Shown in pieces: positions 44,423 through 55,570 of a stretch of 64,000 nucleotides of DNA. How positions within the stretch are numbered: the stretch's first letter is position 1; the number at the start of each line of letters is the position of its first letter. Source of the stretch: Apostichopus japonicus (lineage: Eukaryota > Echinodermata > Holothuroidea > Aspidochirotida > Stichopodidae). Position numbers and translations under genes: made by a program. The notes under the pieces were generated by a model that saw only the letters and a program-made list of their open reading frames with translations, did no database searches and had not been told where the DNA came from. Location: assembly GCF_037975245.1 (NCBI RefSeq), contig NC_092565.1:1930499-1994498 (forward strand), in the 5' to 3' direction.

Positions 44423-46178
44423 CTGTAAACAAAGACACAAGAATAAGTATGAATTAGACATAATATAAAGATCAGTTGGCATAGTTCACTTTTGTTGGAA
44501 AATGTACTAGCTCCAACTGTCAATCATAGGCGTAGGAGGCGGGGTGGGGGGGGGCTGGGGGGCTGCAACCCCCAACCAAAAATTTTTGTGAAAATTCAGG
44601 CAATATGCTGAGAATTTTTCGGGCACCTACTGAAAGAAAAATAATTTGCATTGTGTTTTTCAATGGTTAAACTGATATTATTATATTCATCATTATTGTA
44701 ATGACTTCCCCAATAATTGTAACCAATATGGAAGGGTAATAACACGCATAGGCGTACAAGGCGGGGGGAGGGGGGGCAGGGGAGAGCGTTTTGTGTTATT
44801 TGTTTTGTGATATTAATATAGGCCTAATGATTTTCTTTATTTAGCATCATGATGCCTGAATATTTCCGTGTAACACCACCAATTATCGACATCTTTGGCC
44901 ACAGAAAAAACGCAGTAAACTTTTTTCTTTTTTGTAACTAGTCAATTGTATACCTGGACATCCCCGACATGAGTGTATATAAGAAACATTTTCTTTTTCA
45001 TGGATGGTAGGGCGAGTGCCTACAAGCCTAGAAGTACAGGTTAATCATATTCTTTGTTATTTTTTATACTTTATTGTGAGACAAATTGCATTCTCATCCG
45101 ACACAGCGACATTATCCCGCCTACATGTCGTTGAACAATGTATGTTTTTCTGGGGGTAGCTGAGTACTGTGTTAAAATAATAAATACTTAAACTAAATAG
45201 GAGCTTAAAAAATATAGTGTCCTATTTAGAATGTTTAGATGCAACTTGCAAGGCCTCAAAAGTGCCATTTCCGGCAATCTGAGAGGCATTTTTTCCCCAA
45301 AAATTTCTTGTACGCTACGCGCCAACTGATGGTGGCACTCTGCTTAGATAATGTCACAGGAACTTTCGGCACAAAAGTTTCTGGCCCAAAACTGAAATGG
45401 TCCCGTACGCCTATGATAATACGGCAAATGATTGTATGTTATTGGCATGCGGTGCAATAACCGATGCATGCCAATATGATATGAACATTAAGATGTTGAA
45501 CACGCGCGGAGCGAAAAATTTTGCTTATATTTTTCGGGCAAGTCTTTACAGCCCCCCCAAATCAAATTGGGCTCCTACGCCTATGCTGTCAATATCTCAA
45601 ATATGGCAACTTTTGTGAGAAGTTTTAACTTGCAGTAGGCCTATGTTTCAACGGTTTTCAAGAGCAGATTTGTTTATGGGTTGGGGGGAGGTAGGGGGTA
45701 CGTGGTCGGGTGACGTTCATAATCACAGGGCTAGAACTTGAATGTATCAATAACAGTTTACCCTGGCAAATTGTGCATGAAACATTTTACAGATATCTTA
45801 AAGGAGATTATTGTATAATTTCTTTCACTGTCATATTTTAACTCTTTTAATTTCTCGTTTTAAAAGGAACGAATGCCTGTACAGGTCTAGGGTTTAAATA
45901 ACGGCGACTTTTAGTGATTGAAAAATTACATTAATAAGTCTAGGCCTAGTGTTACGTACCGAACAATCCAGTGGCACAGAGAACTTCGTTTTTGTTTTTT
46001 TCGAAAGAAGTTGTTCCTTCTCAGTCAGTAGTGCTCTGAGTGCCTTTATTTCTTCCTTCAAATGTTTGCACCGAGCTTTCTTTAAGTCACAACATGTGCA
46101 TACTGCCGCGGTAGTTCCAACTGTCGCTGCTTCTAAATGGTTTGTGTTTTCTTTTTCCAATACACGTATAACATTTTC
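44111..46178 (-). CDS. Two-exon gene: Cys/coiled-coil plus acidic WAVN tail
   Basis: Minus-strand exons 46178-45960 and 44422-44111 lie in the intron of the plus-strand homeodomain gene. The first ends in phase 0 and the second is open from phase 0 initially. The product would have a Cys cluster and leucine-heptad coiled coil, then STEYMSSEESDMESE and a C-terminus ending TDAPTWAVN. An MSSEES-acidic then basic/WAV tail is a pattern I associate with uncharacterised, often multicopy invertebrate proteins; I cannot name the family. Two apparent frameshifts in exon 2 (near 44355 and 44288) mean decay or assembly indels. A hAT element (44525-45585) occupies the intron. Confidence 0.5.
44525..45585. 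mobile_element. hAT-type element, family G
   Basis: 1061 bp with ends CATAGGCGTAGGAG / CTCCTACGCCTATG and exact duplication CTGTCAAT at 44517-44524 and 45586-45593. It holds the nested element below and lies in the intron of the minus-strand gene. Confidence 0.92.
44747..45415. mobile_element. hAT-type element, family D, nested
   Basis: 669 bp with ends CATAGGCGTAC / GTACGCCTATG; flanks ATAACACG and ATAATACG match at 7 of 8. It carries the hairpin core at about 45311-45347 (minus sense). It is homologous, in opposite orientation, to 18695-20274. Confidence 0.82.
45960..46178 (-). CDS. Cys/coiled-coil exon, minus strand
   Basis: 219 bp (73 codons), phase 0 at both ends, acceptor ATATTCCACAG, donor GTACGT. 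Reads ENVIRVLEKENTNHLEAAT, AAVCTCCDLKKARCKHLKEE, then IKALRALLTEKEQLLSKKTK. Leucines at heptad spacing from about residue 38 predict a coiled coil; CxCCxxxxxxC before it could bind metal. Possibly dimerises. The Met at 46160 is an alternative start. Confidence 0.55.
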
Positions 46179-46695
46179 CTGTGGAATATCATTAAAAACT
46201 AGCGACGGATGAATTGAAAGTCCTTAATAGGTGTACTTTTATAAACTGGCAACCTTGCTTCCAAGGAGTTTTCTGTTACTTCTGCAATAAACCACGGAAG
46301 CCGGAATCATCCATTTTGAATGCTCTTTGCAATGTACAACTCGATTGAGGATCAAGTGCGGTTTGAATCAACCAACGTGTTGCTACTGGTGATACCGCCT
46401 CTTCCTGATTTCAAATTCCCCGCTTTCCAAGTAAGCCCAGGCTGTGACGTAATTAACTACTGAATACGTAATTGTTACTAACCAACTGGAGTAGCCAACC
46501 AGTGAACTGCAAAGTGACAGACAGTAAACTTTATCATTGTGATGTGACTGGAAATTTCTCTTGCTTATCTGGAAATGGTATTTATAGTAAGCAGTATACA
46601 TGTATCATACATATATTGCGGTGGGTATTTGTCTACGTTTAACGTGCGTTTCATCGCTTTACGTGCATGATATAGGCCTTGAGTATACTTCTTCG

Positions 46696-47345
46696 CAAGG
46701 GCGGCGGAAGCACTTTTAATCTGGGGGGGCACCGACATCAAAGGGTACTTTGCAGAAATTCGATTGGACTGATGTAGCCTGATATTTTGTACCCTTTATA
46801 ACTCTTATTGTATTATCTTATTTACGTATACACATCACTCCATCAACGCCCCCCCCCCCTCAAGGAAAATATGCATACTAGCACTGCAATATCCAATGTG
46901 CAAATTGGGAAATAAGGAACAAGTTTTCTATTGAGACAAATGAGGTGAAATGATGCTAGTTGCTTATGTAGGAATCTTCAGAATTAGAGTTTATTTCTTG
47001 TTAATATATGTCAACAAATTGTTTCCATTCGAAATAACTTTGAGTTTGACTCACATATATTCATTTAAAGTCAGGGGCGAAGCCAGGATTTGCAAAGTTG
47101 TATGCACGACTATCTGAGCGGAGCGCCACCATCAGTTGGCGCGGAGCATACAAGAAAATTTTTGGTTTTACAAACCCCTCAGATGGCCGGAAACGGCCCT
47201 TCCCGAGTGTTTCATTCTGGTTCCCTGGCCTCTTGCTAACTTGAGACACCTCAATTTTCATGTAGAATAAGGGCACATTTTTAACCCTGAGGAAAAGTGG
47301 GGGGGGCACGTGCCCCCTGTGCCCCCCCCGGTTCCGCCGCCCTTG
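46696..47345. mobile_element. hAT-type MITE, family A (copy 5)
   Basis: 650 bp, exact duplication CTTCTTCG at 46688-46695 and 47346-47353. Same length and orientation as copy 4, with very few differences. Confidence 0.95.
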
Positions 47346-47353
47346 CTTCTTCG

Positions 47354-49010
47354 AATATCACTTGATGGGCTGAGAAATCGACAGAGCAAATAAACGGACT
47401 GTTGAAATCTATCTCTGACTAATCTATGAAAAAGGAAAGGACAACGGGAATCGTAAGAGAGAGCATTTGAAACGGGGGGAGGGGGCATGGGGGATGAGGT
47501 TGAAGGTTGGAAAAGGTTTCGCACAAAATTTAAGCAGAAATTACTTAAATTTCAAATATGGATTTGCGCTGCTGTGACCGACAAAGTTTAGCCGAGGTTT
47601 TGGAAGCCTGACACTGAGTACCGATTGTTCGATATCCCAGTTCCGAGGCTTGTGCCCCCACCCCACCCCCTGTCCCCGTTTTTAATTAAATGTCCTAAAT
47701 AGCTATTCTGGACCCGACCATTTCTAAAGCCGCAAAAACGGCATCATCAAGAACCGGCTAATTATATTTTAATTTCTATCTTAACTCGCAGGACTAAACT
47801 CGGAGGGGGTACATATAGTTGGATAGAAGGAGAGTTCCACAAATATCCAAAATATGAATCATCTGTAATATAGATAAATTCTACGACCATTCTGGACCAG
47901 TTTAAGGGCAAATGTTGTGTCCATGAGGTGTCAATGTGGTCCTCGATCACCTAACTTTCCATTAAAATTAACAGATAACATTCTATAACAAAGGCATATG
48001 CAATTAAACAGGTTCATATAAAATAAAGAACGATTCTTTTGATTGACAGTTTCAGTTTACCACACATTGGGGAACCTGACGAGGATGGGGGGGGGCGAGT
48101 GGGTGGGGTGCACCACATTGTTGCATCGGGTCCCCAATGTAGTGTTAATGGAGGTCTAATTAAAGTACCCTAATTATTGTAAATGCTCATTTAAACGTCG
48201 CAGGTTCTTGGAGGCTCACTTGGCGCAAATAGAAAAGGGAAAACTCGATTGGATATCAATTGACAAAAACTGTGCGATGCTATGTACTCAGTGTGAATCC
48301 TCCAAGCCATAGCGTTTTTGTTTGTTTTTTTGTCTTGTCTTCGAAAAGTCTTCAACGCAAAGCGATCCTTTTCACATATCAGTTCCTGGAAACTGCAATT
48401 ATTATATCATCATTACGTTCTACTAGTCCATAAATTTGTTAGTACAATGTCCCTTTTACGCTTCTGTAGCTCCGTAGCTAGCATCCAACATTGATATTTC
48501 CGAATTCTACGGTCCAGCAACAAACATATTCAAATATGTATGGAAGCCGTAAACTGCCGCTGCTAAAACTTGTTGACAATCTCGTGAACTAAAGTTTAAG
48601 TCGGAGGAAACTCAATATAGCAGTTTGTCGATCATTTAACCATGCAATTGACTCAGTGACCATATATTAGCTGGAATCTTACAATAAACAATTAAACAAT
48701 GTGAAGCGTGTCACAGTGACAATTGCATTTGAATATTCACATGTTATTCAGTATATCACGCCTTTTTGACAGTAATCACAAACACATTCTTGCTATATTT
48801 TTAGAGACCCACATCAACTACAAATTTAATAAGAGTTATCATTTTAAAAGGTTTGAAAGTCTGATACTCTTCAAAATGCGGCAGTATTTAATTTTTAATT
48901 TTTATCAGTTCCATATCAACAGATCACAGCGTAATGATATAGCTACATTCCATTTTTGACATTCAACATATTAAACATCACTTGTGTATTTAACGTTACT
49001 TGATCTAGAT
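47354..49010. other. No gene recognised
   Basis: Mixed-composition intron sequence with G-rich patches near 47475 and 48085. No exon was supported. Confidence 0.4.
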
Positions 49011-49012
49011 GT

Positions 49013-49050
49013 ATATATGTATATATATATATATATATGTATATATATGT
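49013..49050. repeat. TA-rich microsatellite
   Basis: Interrupted (TA)n with TATG variants. Confidence 0.85.
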
Positions 49051-49250
49051 TTGGGACTTGTTTGGGACTTGCTATTCTGTTTATTAAAGACTTGCATGTG
49101 TCTCAAGCATGAATGTATTACCCTCACAGGATAAAACTTCCTGTGTCTCAGGTATGCATTTCTTAAATGGAATTATATAACGGACACAGGACAATCTGAG
49201 CTCTTGTATATTTGCATATAGGTGCGTGGATTTTACAAACACCACACGTG

Positions 49251-49306
49251 AAAATAGGCCTTATGCAAAAATAGGCATATTCCTATTTTTGCATAAGGCT
49301 TATTTT
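49251..49306. repeat. Hairpin-forming inverted repeat
   Basis: GCCTTATGCAAAAATAGG (49258-49275) is perfectly inverted at 49282-49299 with a 6-nt loop; pairing extends with AAAATA/TATTTT on the outside. Confidence 0.9.
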
Positions 49307-50199
49307 CTCAAGCGAGGGCAAAATTTATAATTGTAAGCATGCGCACAGTTTATCCTCGTTATAAGTCATTTACGACATATTTGCAAACAAGGAACATTCA
49401 GTTTACATATAGGATGCAATTGAGGAAGATTTTATCAGAAATTACCATCAAGTTCTGTCCATGAATTGATAATGAGTGAAGAGAACGTGAAAAAGAAGGG
49501 GTGGGGCAAGCATTGGAAGAATACTCGTGATTGTGGACTGGAGATTGGAATTTGTGAATACTCAAGTAATATAAACCTTGAAAGTTCAATAATCTTTCAA
49601 ACTACTACATTTTTTTAAATGAAAAAAAAAAATAAAATAATAATCAGCAGTTATTTTCACGACGCTTAAGCGACCACAAATGTGGGAGAAACCCGCATTG
49701 CTTCCAAATGCCACCGCCTTTATCCGCCACTCTGCCATAGCACCTGTATATATGTATATATGTGTTGGACTTAAGATTTACTTGTCAATACTTTGCCAAG
49801 CTTGGGCAGAATTTCTATATAAGCGTGGGTACAAATCTTAGTCGCACGTAGTATTAATTTCTACTATGAAGGCCCGTTAAAACAAAACAGTAGTGAACGT
49901 CGGTTACGTATTATACACTACCAACCTAAGCTTGTTCTCCTAAGCGTACATACACAATTTTAAACTAAGCTGATGGGTACAGTTTCTTCCTCGTTATGAT
50001 CCCCCACTATAATTTTCAGTTGATATATGTAATCAACATATTAATATGTTAATTAAAAGTTAGTATAGGTATCATCAAACTATATATGAAATTGATCGCA
50101 GAGTCAATCAGGTGTAATAGATTTAGGGAGGGGAAATTGAGTGTGGGGTGAGGGGCTTCGAGTTCAAACACGTGTACTCCTTAAAAGTAGTCTATAATG

Positions 50200-51220
50200 G
50201 CCCCAAATTACGGCATGCTATAATTGCTGGAAGTTTTCAAAAAAGTCCTTTCCTGAAGGTGTTCACTCTCCATATTTTTTGCTGACATTATAAACACACA
50301 CAACAAGATGACTGAAATTCCCAGTGAGGTAAATTTCCTCCAAGGTGGTAATAAAACAGTTTAAGAATTTTAACCAAAGGTGACCATATTTTAATATATA
50401 GCATATATGGGACCAATACATCATACTTAAAGGCTTCGAAATAACCAAGTGTAGTTGCATATAACAAGGTTTGAACCTAACTAGAGACCAAAACTTCCCC
50501 GTATGCAACACCTTCGAAAAATAAATGAAGAGGCGCGGGGGGGGGGTCGGGGTTTGGGGGTGGGAAAGAGGATCAAGAAAGTACTTAATATATATAGGCT
50601 TCTTAAATAGTGCAGTTCCTAAAGGGTCTACTCGTTTGTATTGGGTTTTAATGCCTTCTAAATCGCTTAATTTTCCAACAGTTTCTGTGAAGACTACTAT
50701 ATTTCAGTCATACTTTCTCAAGCGTGGGCACAATAAAGTTACTGTCACACACGCATGTTAACCAATATGTTTATGTGTAGTGTATGCGGCTGCGTACAGT
50801 ACATATGTTGTCTATGTATATGTTAATCGTACATAGTCTGTATCTGTGACTGTATCTGTGGACTGTATTGGCCGCAAATTAAGCAAGCAATAATTGCTAG
50901 GAGTGTTCAAAAAATACTTTCCATGGAGGTCTTCGCTCTCCAAATTGTTCTCAGACATTCTAAATGAACACAAAAGATGACTGAATGTCCAGTGAGGTAA
51001 TTTTTTCCAATGAGGTAATATAAACAGTTTAAGAATATGGACCACGGGTGACCATTTTTGAATATCTGGCATATATAGGCCAATACAGCATACTTTAAGC
51101 CTTCTACATAACCTATATTAGTTGCATATAACAAGTTTGAACCTAACTGGACACCCAAACTTCTCCCGTAGCAACGTTATACCTTCGAAAAATAAACGGG
51201 TGGGGGGGGGTGGTCGGAGT
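50200..51220. repeat. Tandem pair of about 670-bp units
   Basis: Segment starting AATTGCT(G)GAAG.TTTCAAAAAA (50223) and running through CAGTGAGGTAA, CAGTTTAAGAAT, GGTGACCAT and GCATATA.GG to CCTTCGAAAAATAAA recurs from 50892. Both are followed by a G run and then AAGCGTGGGCACAAT (50722, 51401, 51416). Confidence 0.82.
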
Positions 51221-51949
51221 GTTTGAAAGAGAATATAAGAAAGTATATGATGTACAGGCTTTAAGTTTGTCTCACTTGCATTTTCCTCATAGGGCCTTCT
51301 CGTTTGTACATGGTGTAATGCCTTTCGAATTGTTAAATTTTAGAACAGTTTTTATGACAACTATAGCCTTATATATTTCAATCATACTTTCCCAAGCGTG
51401 GGCACAATTCCCTAAGCGTGGGCACAATACGGATAATATGTATATATGTGTGTGTATAGTGTACGCGGCTGCGTGCAGTATACGTTGTCTATGTTTATTT
51501 TAATCGTTACGTCTGTATCTAGCCGGTAAGCAATAGGCCCTACCTACAAGTTGTTTTTCATTCTATATTAATCTTCGTGGCATTGTTCCACTAATTTTGA
51601 GGTGAATGTTTGTAAAACGTTTCCATGGTTGAATTCAGAGTTCAATAACATTCATTTATAATAGAAAATTTACAATAGAAATGAATGTGGAACACATTTT
51701 TGGCGTCAACATGTGTCATTTATTTACACTTGCTTTCCATCGCTGCAACAGAAACATTTGCAGCAATGAATAAGAGAGGAAAGGGAGAGCAAAATCGTAA
51801 TTAAGTTGTCGCATTCCTGCAGTAACGAGCTAGTACACCGTCTTAACTACAAATTTATAAATGTATACTATGTACCTTGTAAAACTTGTTTGGTAAAATA
51901 TGTTCTTTACTTTGAATCTTTTACTTGCAATTGTTTAGATTTTACACCC

Positions 51950-52200
51950 CAATACAAAAACAGTATATCCCGCTCCAAAGGTTTGCTGTTTTGGCCCCTA
52001 ATATGCCAGGTATTCAAATATGGTCACCTTTGATAAAAAAAAAAAAAAAAATACTTGTATTACCACCCTGGTGGAAATTGACAACCAGTCATTTTATGTG
52101 GTTAATTTAGAAAGTATGAGAACAATTTGGAAAGTGAAGACATCCGGGAAGGTAAGTTTTGTAAACTTCTGACAATGATATATAGCGTGCTATAATTTGT
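51950..52200. repeat. Inverted copy of the 50200-51220 unit
   Basis: GGTATTCAAATATGGTCACC...TTACCACC.TGG and AGCGTGCTATAATT are complementary to the units above. It is diverged and broken by an A run (52036-52051). Confidence 0.65.
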
Positions 52201-52261
52201 GGCCTATGCAGACTACCTTTCATCCATTTAGCCACCGACAAATTGCTCAACGGGCAAGTAC

Positions 52262-53240
52262 CAGGCACGGCGGAATGGAAAAATTATTGGGGGTGTTTTA
52301 TGCTGCCAAGACCTAGCCCTAAAATATGGGTCTCAAGCCTGCAATTTCTCGGATTGCACGTAAAAGTCTGTAAAAACATTGTAATTTGTATATTCGATGG
52401 TGTTTTAAGAGAGTAGCTATTACTCGTAGTGTACTCGCAAAGACGTTTTTGAGTGTAGTAAGGGCAGTGGCGGAGCTAGGGGTATTGGTCAGGGGGGGCA
52501 AGAATGGTCTGTAGGGGCGCTTTTGACACTATCTAAGCGGAGCGCTACCACAGGTTGGCGCGGAGCGTACAGAAAATTTTTGAGTAAAGTTACTCCCTAG
52601 ATTGCAGGAAATGACCCTTTCCGGGCCTTGCTAATTTGCAGATAAACGGAAAATAAATAGGTGTCGTCGCCATTTTGTCGGAAAATTACACCAACAGAAT
52701 ATGACAAATGTCAATAGGTATATGAGAGCGCAATAAAATAGTCAATAATCGCGAATAAGTTAAAAGAAGTGAAAAGCTGAAAAGGGCGCCAGCAGTCCAT
52801 TTGAGTCCGTCAGGAGGGGGGGGGGGGATCTGCCCCCTGACTGTATATATGGACGCTCCGCCACTAAGTAAGGGGATGTTGGAGAACTGGCTGAAATGAG
52901 GCAAGTCATTGGCCTAAGACGAAGTTGTGTTACGCTTACCGGTACTCACACTAACTGCTTCCACTTTTCACGGGGCGTGAAGATGCGGTTGGGGTGACAA
53001 TGTGGTCTATAGCCAGGGGACGGTCCGAGGGACCAGGGTCCCCCAGCAATTACTAAAATTATTACACCTATATAGTATACGTGTGCATCGGACAGATCGA
53101 CAAGTATGCATTGAAAAATGGGCAGATGCACGTTTCGGAGCCTTGGTAAATATTGGGGGGGCTTATCATGCATTTGCCCCCTCAACTTTTTCATTGGGGG
53201 GGCTGAGCCCCCCCAAGCCCCCCCGGTTCTGCCGCCACTG
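52262..53240. mobile_element. hAT-type element, family E (copy 2)
   Basis: 979 bp, exact duplication GCAAGTAC at 52254-52261 and 53241-53248, ends CAGGCACGGCGGAA / TTCTGCCGCCACTG. Nearly identical to 32056-33123 apart from a deletion of about 150 bp near the left end. Confidence 0.93.
52465..52866. mobile_element. hAT-type MITE, family F, nested in 52262-53240
   Basis: 402 bp with ends and AGTAAGGG duplication (52457-52464, 52867-52874) identical to those at 32374-32751, including the mutated last base. Confidence 0.9.
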
Positions 53241-53248
53241 GCAAGTAC

Positions 53249-54340
53249 TAGCTTTGAAGTTATGTTTTCAGGATCACCGCCCTATAAGTGTGTTACATGT
53301 GTACATAATGGTAGCAGTGTTATACATATGAGCTGTTAATGTTACCCTGAAACTGTGGCTTTCTAGGCATTAACCCATCATTTCATGCTCACGACCCGAC
53401 CTATAGCCAGATTGTTTAACAAGTGAGTTACAACTCCTTGATACGTGTGCGAAAATTATCAATGGAGAAAACAACCTCCCCGTGAGAAAAGAAAACAAAG
53501 AACAAGAGGAAAGCAGTCGCTAATTCAGAAAGAGTTACTATTACTTTCAAAAGTATATAGTATTAGTCAGTCATACATTTCGTACGCTATTCGCCGTCAC
53601 ATTATTAACCCTCCTGTTGTCATGTTAGCAGCTTTGACCACGTTTGAAAACAAGCGCATTTTTTCATGCTGGTTTTGCTGTCGTTTGATTGGAGGATGGT
53701 CAGCGACTGATCAGGGAGGTCTAAAATATCACCTCCCTGATCAACAGATGAGGGTTGTTCATTGCGGTTTCACAAATTCTCTACAATAAACCAATTGGAT
53801 GCATTGTTCTGTTTGTTACAGTATAAGGCAGGTCGTATCGTGTATTTTCATTGTTGTATCTGCATATGCATCAAGAAGCAGATAAACCAAACACGTACCA
53901 TACTAATCGGACATAAATAATTATAATAAATAATAAAAAACGTCAGGCCAACTTACTTTAACACATAAATATTTATACATAGGCAGATGAGGAGACCCGT
54001 GTATGTGTCTTCTCATGTTTTCTCAGGATTCCAGCGGTAGTGATAAGAATATCGATCAGCCATGCCATAGCGCCAAACTTTGTGAGGGCGAGCTGTCTGT
54101 TGAGGCATTATGCTGGAGGGCCCGCAACGTGAATTACGTAACTTACCAAAATGAGCAACCACGAGGAAATTTGCTGATACTTTCATAGAATTAGCTTGAG
54201 GAGTTTTGTTGGTTTGACGGCTTGCATATATGTATATGTTATAACTGAACAAAAGTATGAGAAATACATTGTGAGGTACATGTGGTAGTATGTATGTGCA
54301 GGCCATGTACATTCACGTTGAAAGATATATGCTGTATTAG
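53249..54340. other. No gene recognised
   Basis: A 114-codon open stretch at 53445-53789 has no recognisable motif or splice context and is left unannotated. ATCACCTCCCTGATCA-type inverted motifs (53712-53747) are present. Confidence 0.4.
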
Positions 54341-54344
54341 AAAA

Positions 54345-54500
54345 ATGTCTATTACCAGCCTGAAGGAAATTTACCTCACTGGTCATTCAGTCATCTTGTG
54401 TGTCCATTTTCTAGAATTTCAAGAGATCAATTCGGAAGAGTTAAAACCTTTCTTTTTGAAAACTTATAGCAAGTACTTTAGCTTGCTATAATTACAGATG
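54345..54500. repeat. Second inverted partial copy of the 50200-51220 unit
   Basis: GAAGGAAATTTACCTCACTGG, CATCTTGTGTGT and TTTTTGAAAACTTATAGCA are complementary to the unit at 50223-50330. Confidence 0.65.
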
Positions 54501-54599
54501 AACATATAATGAACAATAGGCAGCTGATTGGCTCGGTAAAAATTACCCGTGGGTACAAATTAAATGTGACGTATATGGGCGTTGTAATCATACCGTAAT

Positions 54600-55570
54600 C
54601 ACGTTCTGTGTATTATTTGAAATTTCCGACGTTTAAGTTAATATTAATCATCTCTTAAATTCCCAATCTTTATTGAGTCAACGTAAGCGAAGTGTGCAAG
54701 TTGATGTAATCATGCTCTACTGACACTCCTGGTGTGTGTATGCTCTGGAAGTTCCGAAGCGTAAGTGAATCATAACCTTCCCGTAAATTCCGAATTCAGT
54801 GGAGAATACATTCAACGTAAACGCAATGCGTAAGTTGGTGTAATCATGCTGTAATCCCGTGGTGTGCATGCTTCGGAATTTCCGACGTATATATCCTAAA
54901 CATGACGTAGCCTACTGTTCCTGTTTCAAAAATATTCATATATGTTTAATACGAACAAACACAGTATAATATCATCTTCGTATAAATAGTATTAAGCATG
55001 GCAAGTCCATGTAAACTTGACGTTTAAGTATTTCGTAATCATTACGTAAACGCTGAAATGAACGTATTTGAGTATTTGTAAGTTAATTGTAAATATACAG
55101 TAAATTTTTAACTGCACTCGTTTCAGCCAACGTAAATGTTGAAATTTTGTTCATGAGATGCAGTCACAGGGTAATATCATTATCGGGAAGATTGACATGA
55201 GAATGGTGTCCAGTGTTTTATTTAATGGTACAATCAACGTTAACGTCATGCTTAAGTTTGGCGTAAGTTTGTGTATCTATGCTACTAGTTTCCGATGTGT
55301 TAGATAATCGTAATCCTGTCGTAAATTTCTTTGTGGCAAGATTAAGGTCAACGTAAACGAGAAGAAGAAATAAGTTTTAATAAATACGAATTATTAATTA
55401 GTTAATTATTAACTTCCGATATGTAAGTTGTCATAAACGTAACAGAAATCTGTTGTTCCGTGTTTACATTGTTTACGGATGCGTAATCACATCGTAAACA
55501 CGTTGTTCCAAAATGTACGGGTTTCCGATGTTTAAGGTGACCGTAAGCAAGACGTAAACATCCAAAGACT
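54600..55570. repeat. Degenerate satellite, about 125-bp period, CGTAA-rich
   Basis: TTTCCGA.GT.TA..T motifs recur near 54627, 54753 (variant), 54878, 55288, 55416 and 55525, with CGTAAACG/CGTAAAT between them. The regular spacing of the first three is 125-126 bp; later units drift. AT-rich yet CpG-bearing. Confidence 0.6.

Noticed and set aside
45949-46212. Plus-strand open frame rich in Ser/Phe
   Set aside because: It is the shadow of the minus-strand Cys/coiled-coil exon, which has better splice sites and a heptad pattern.
53445-53789. 114-codon plus-strand open frame
   Set aside because: No motif, splice context or similarity that I recognise.
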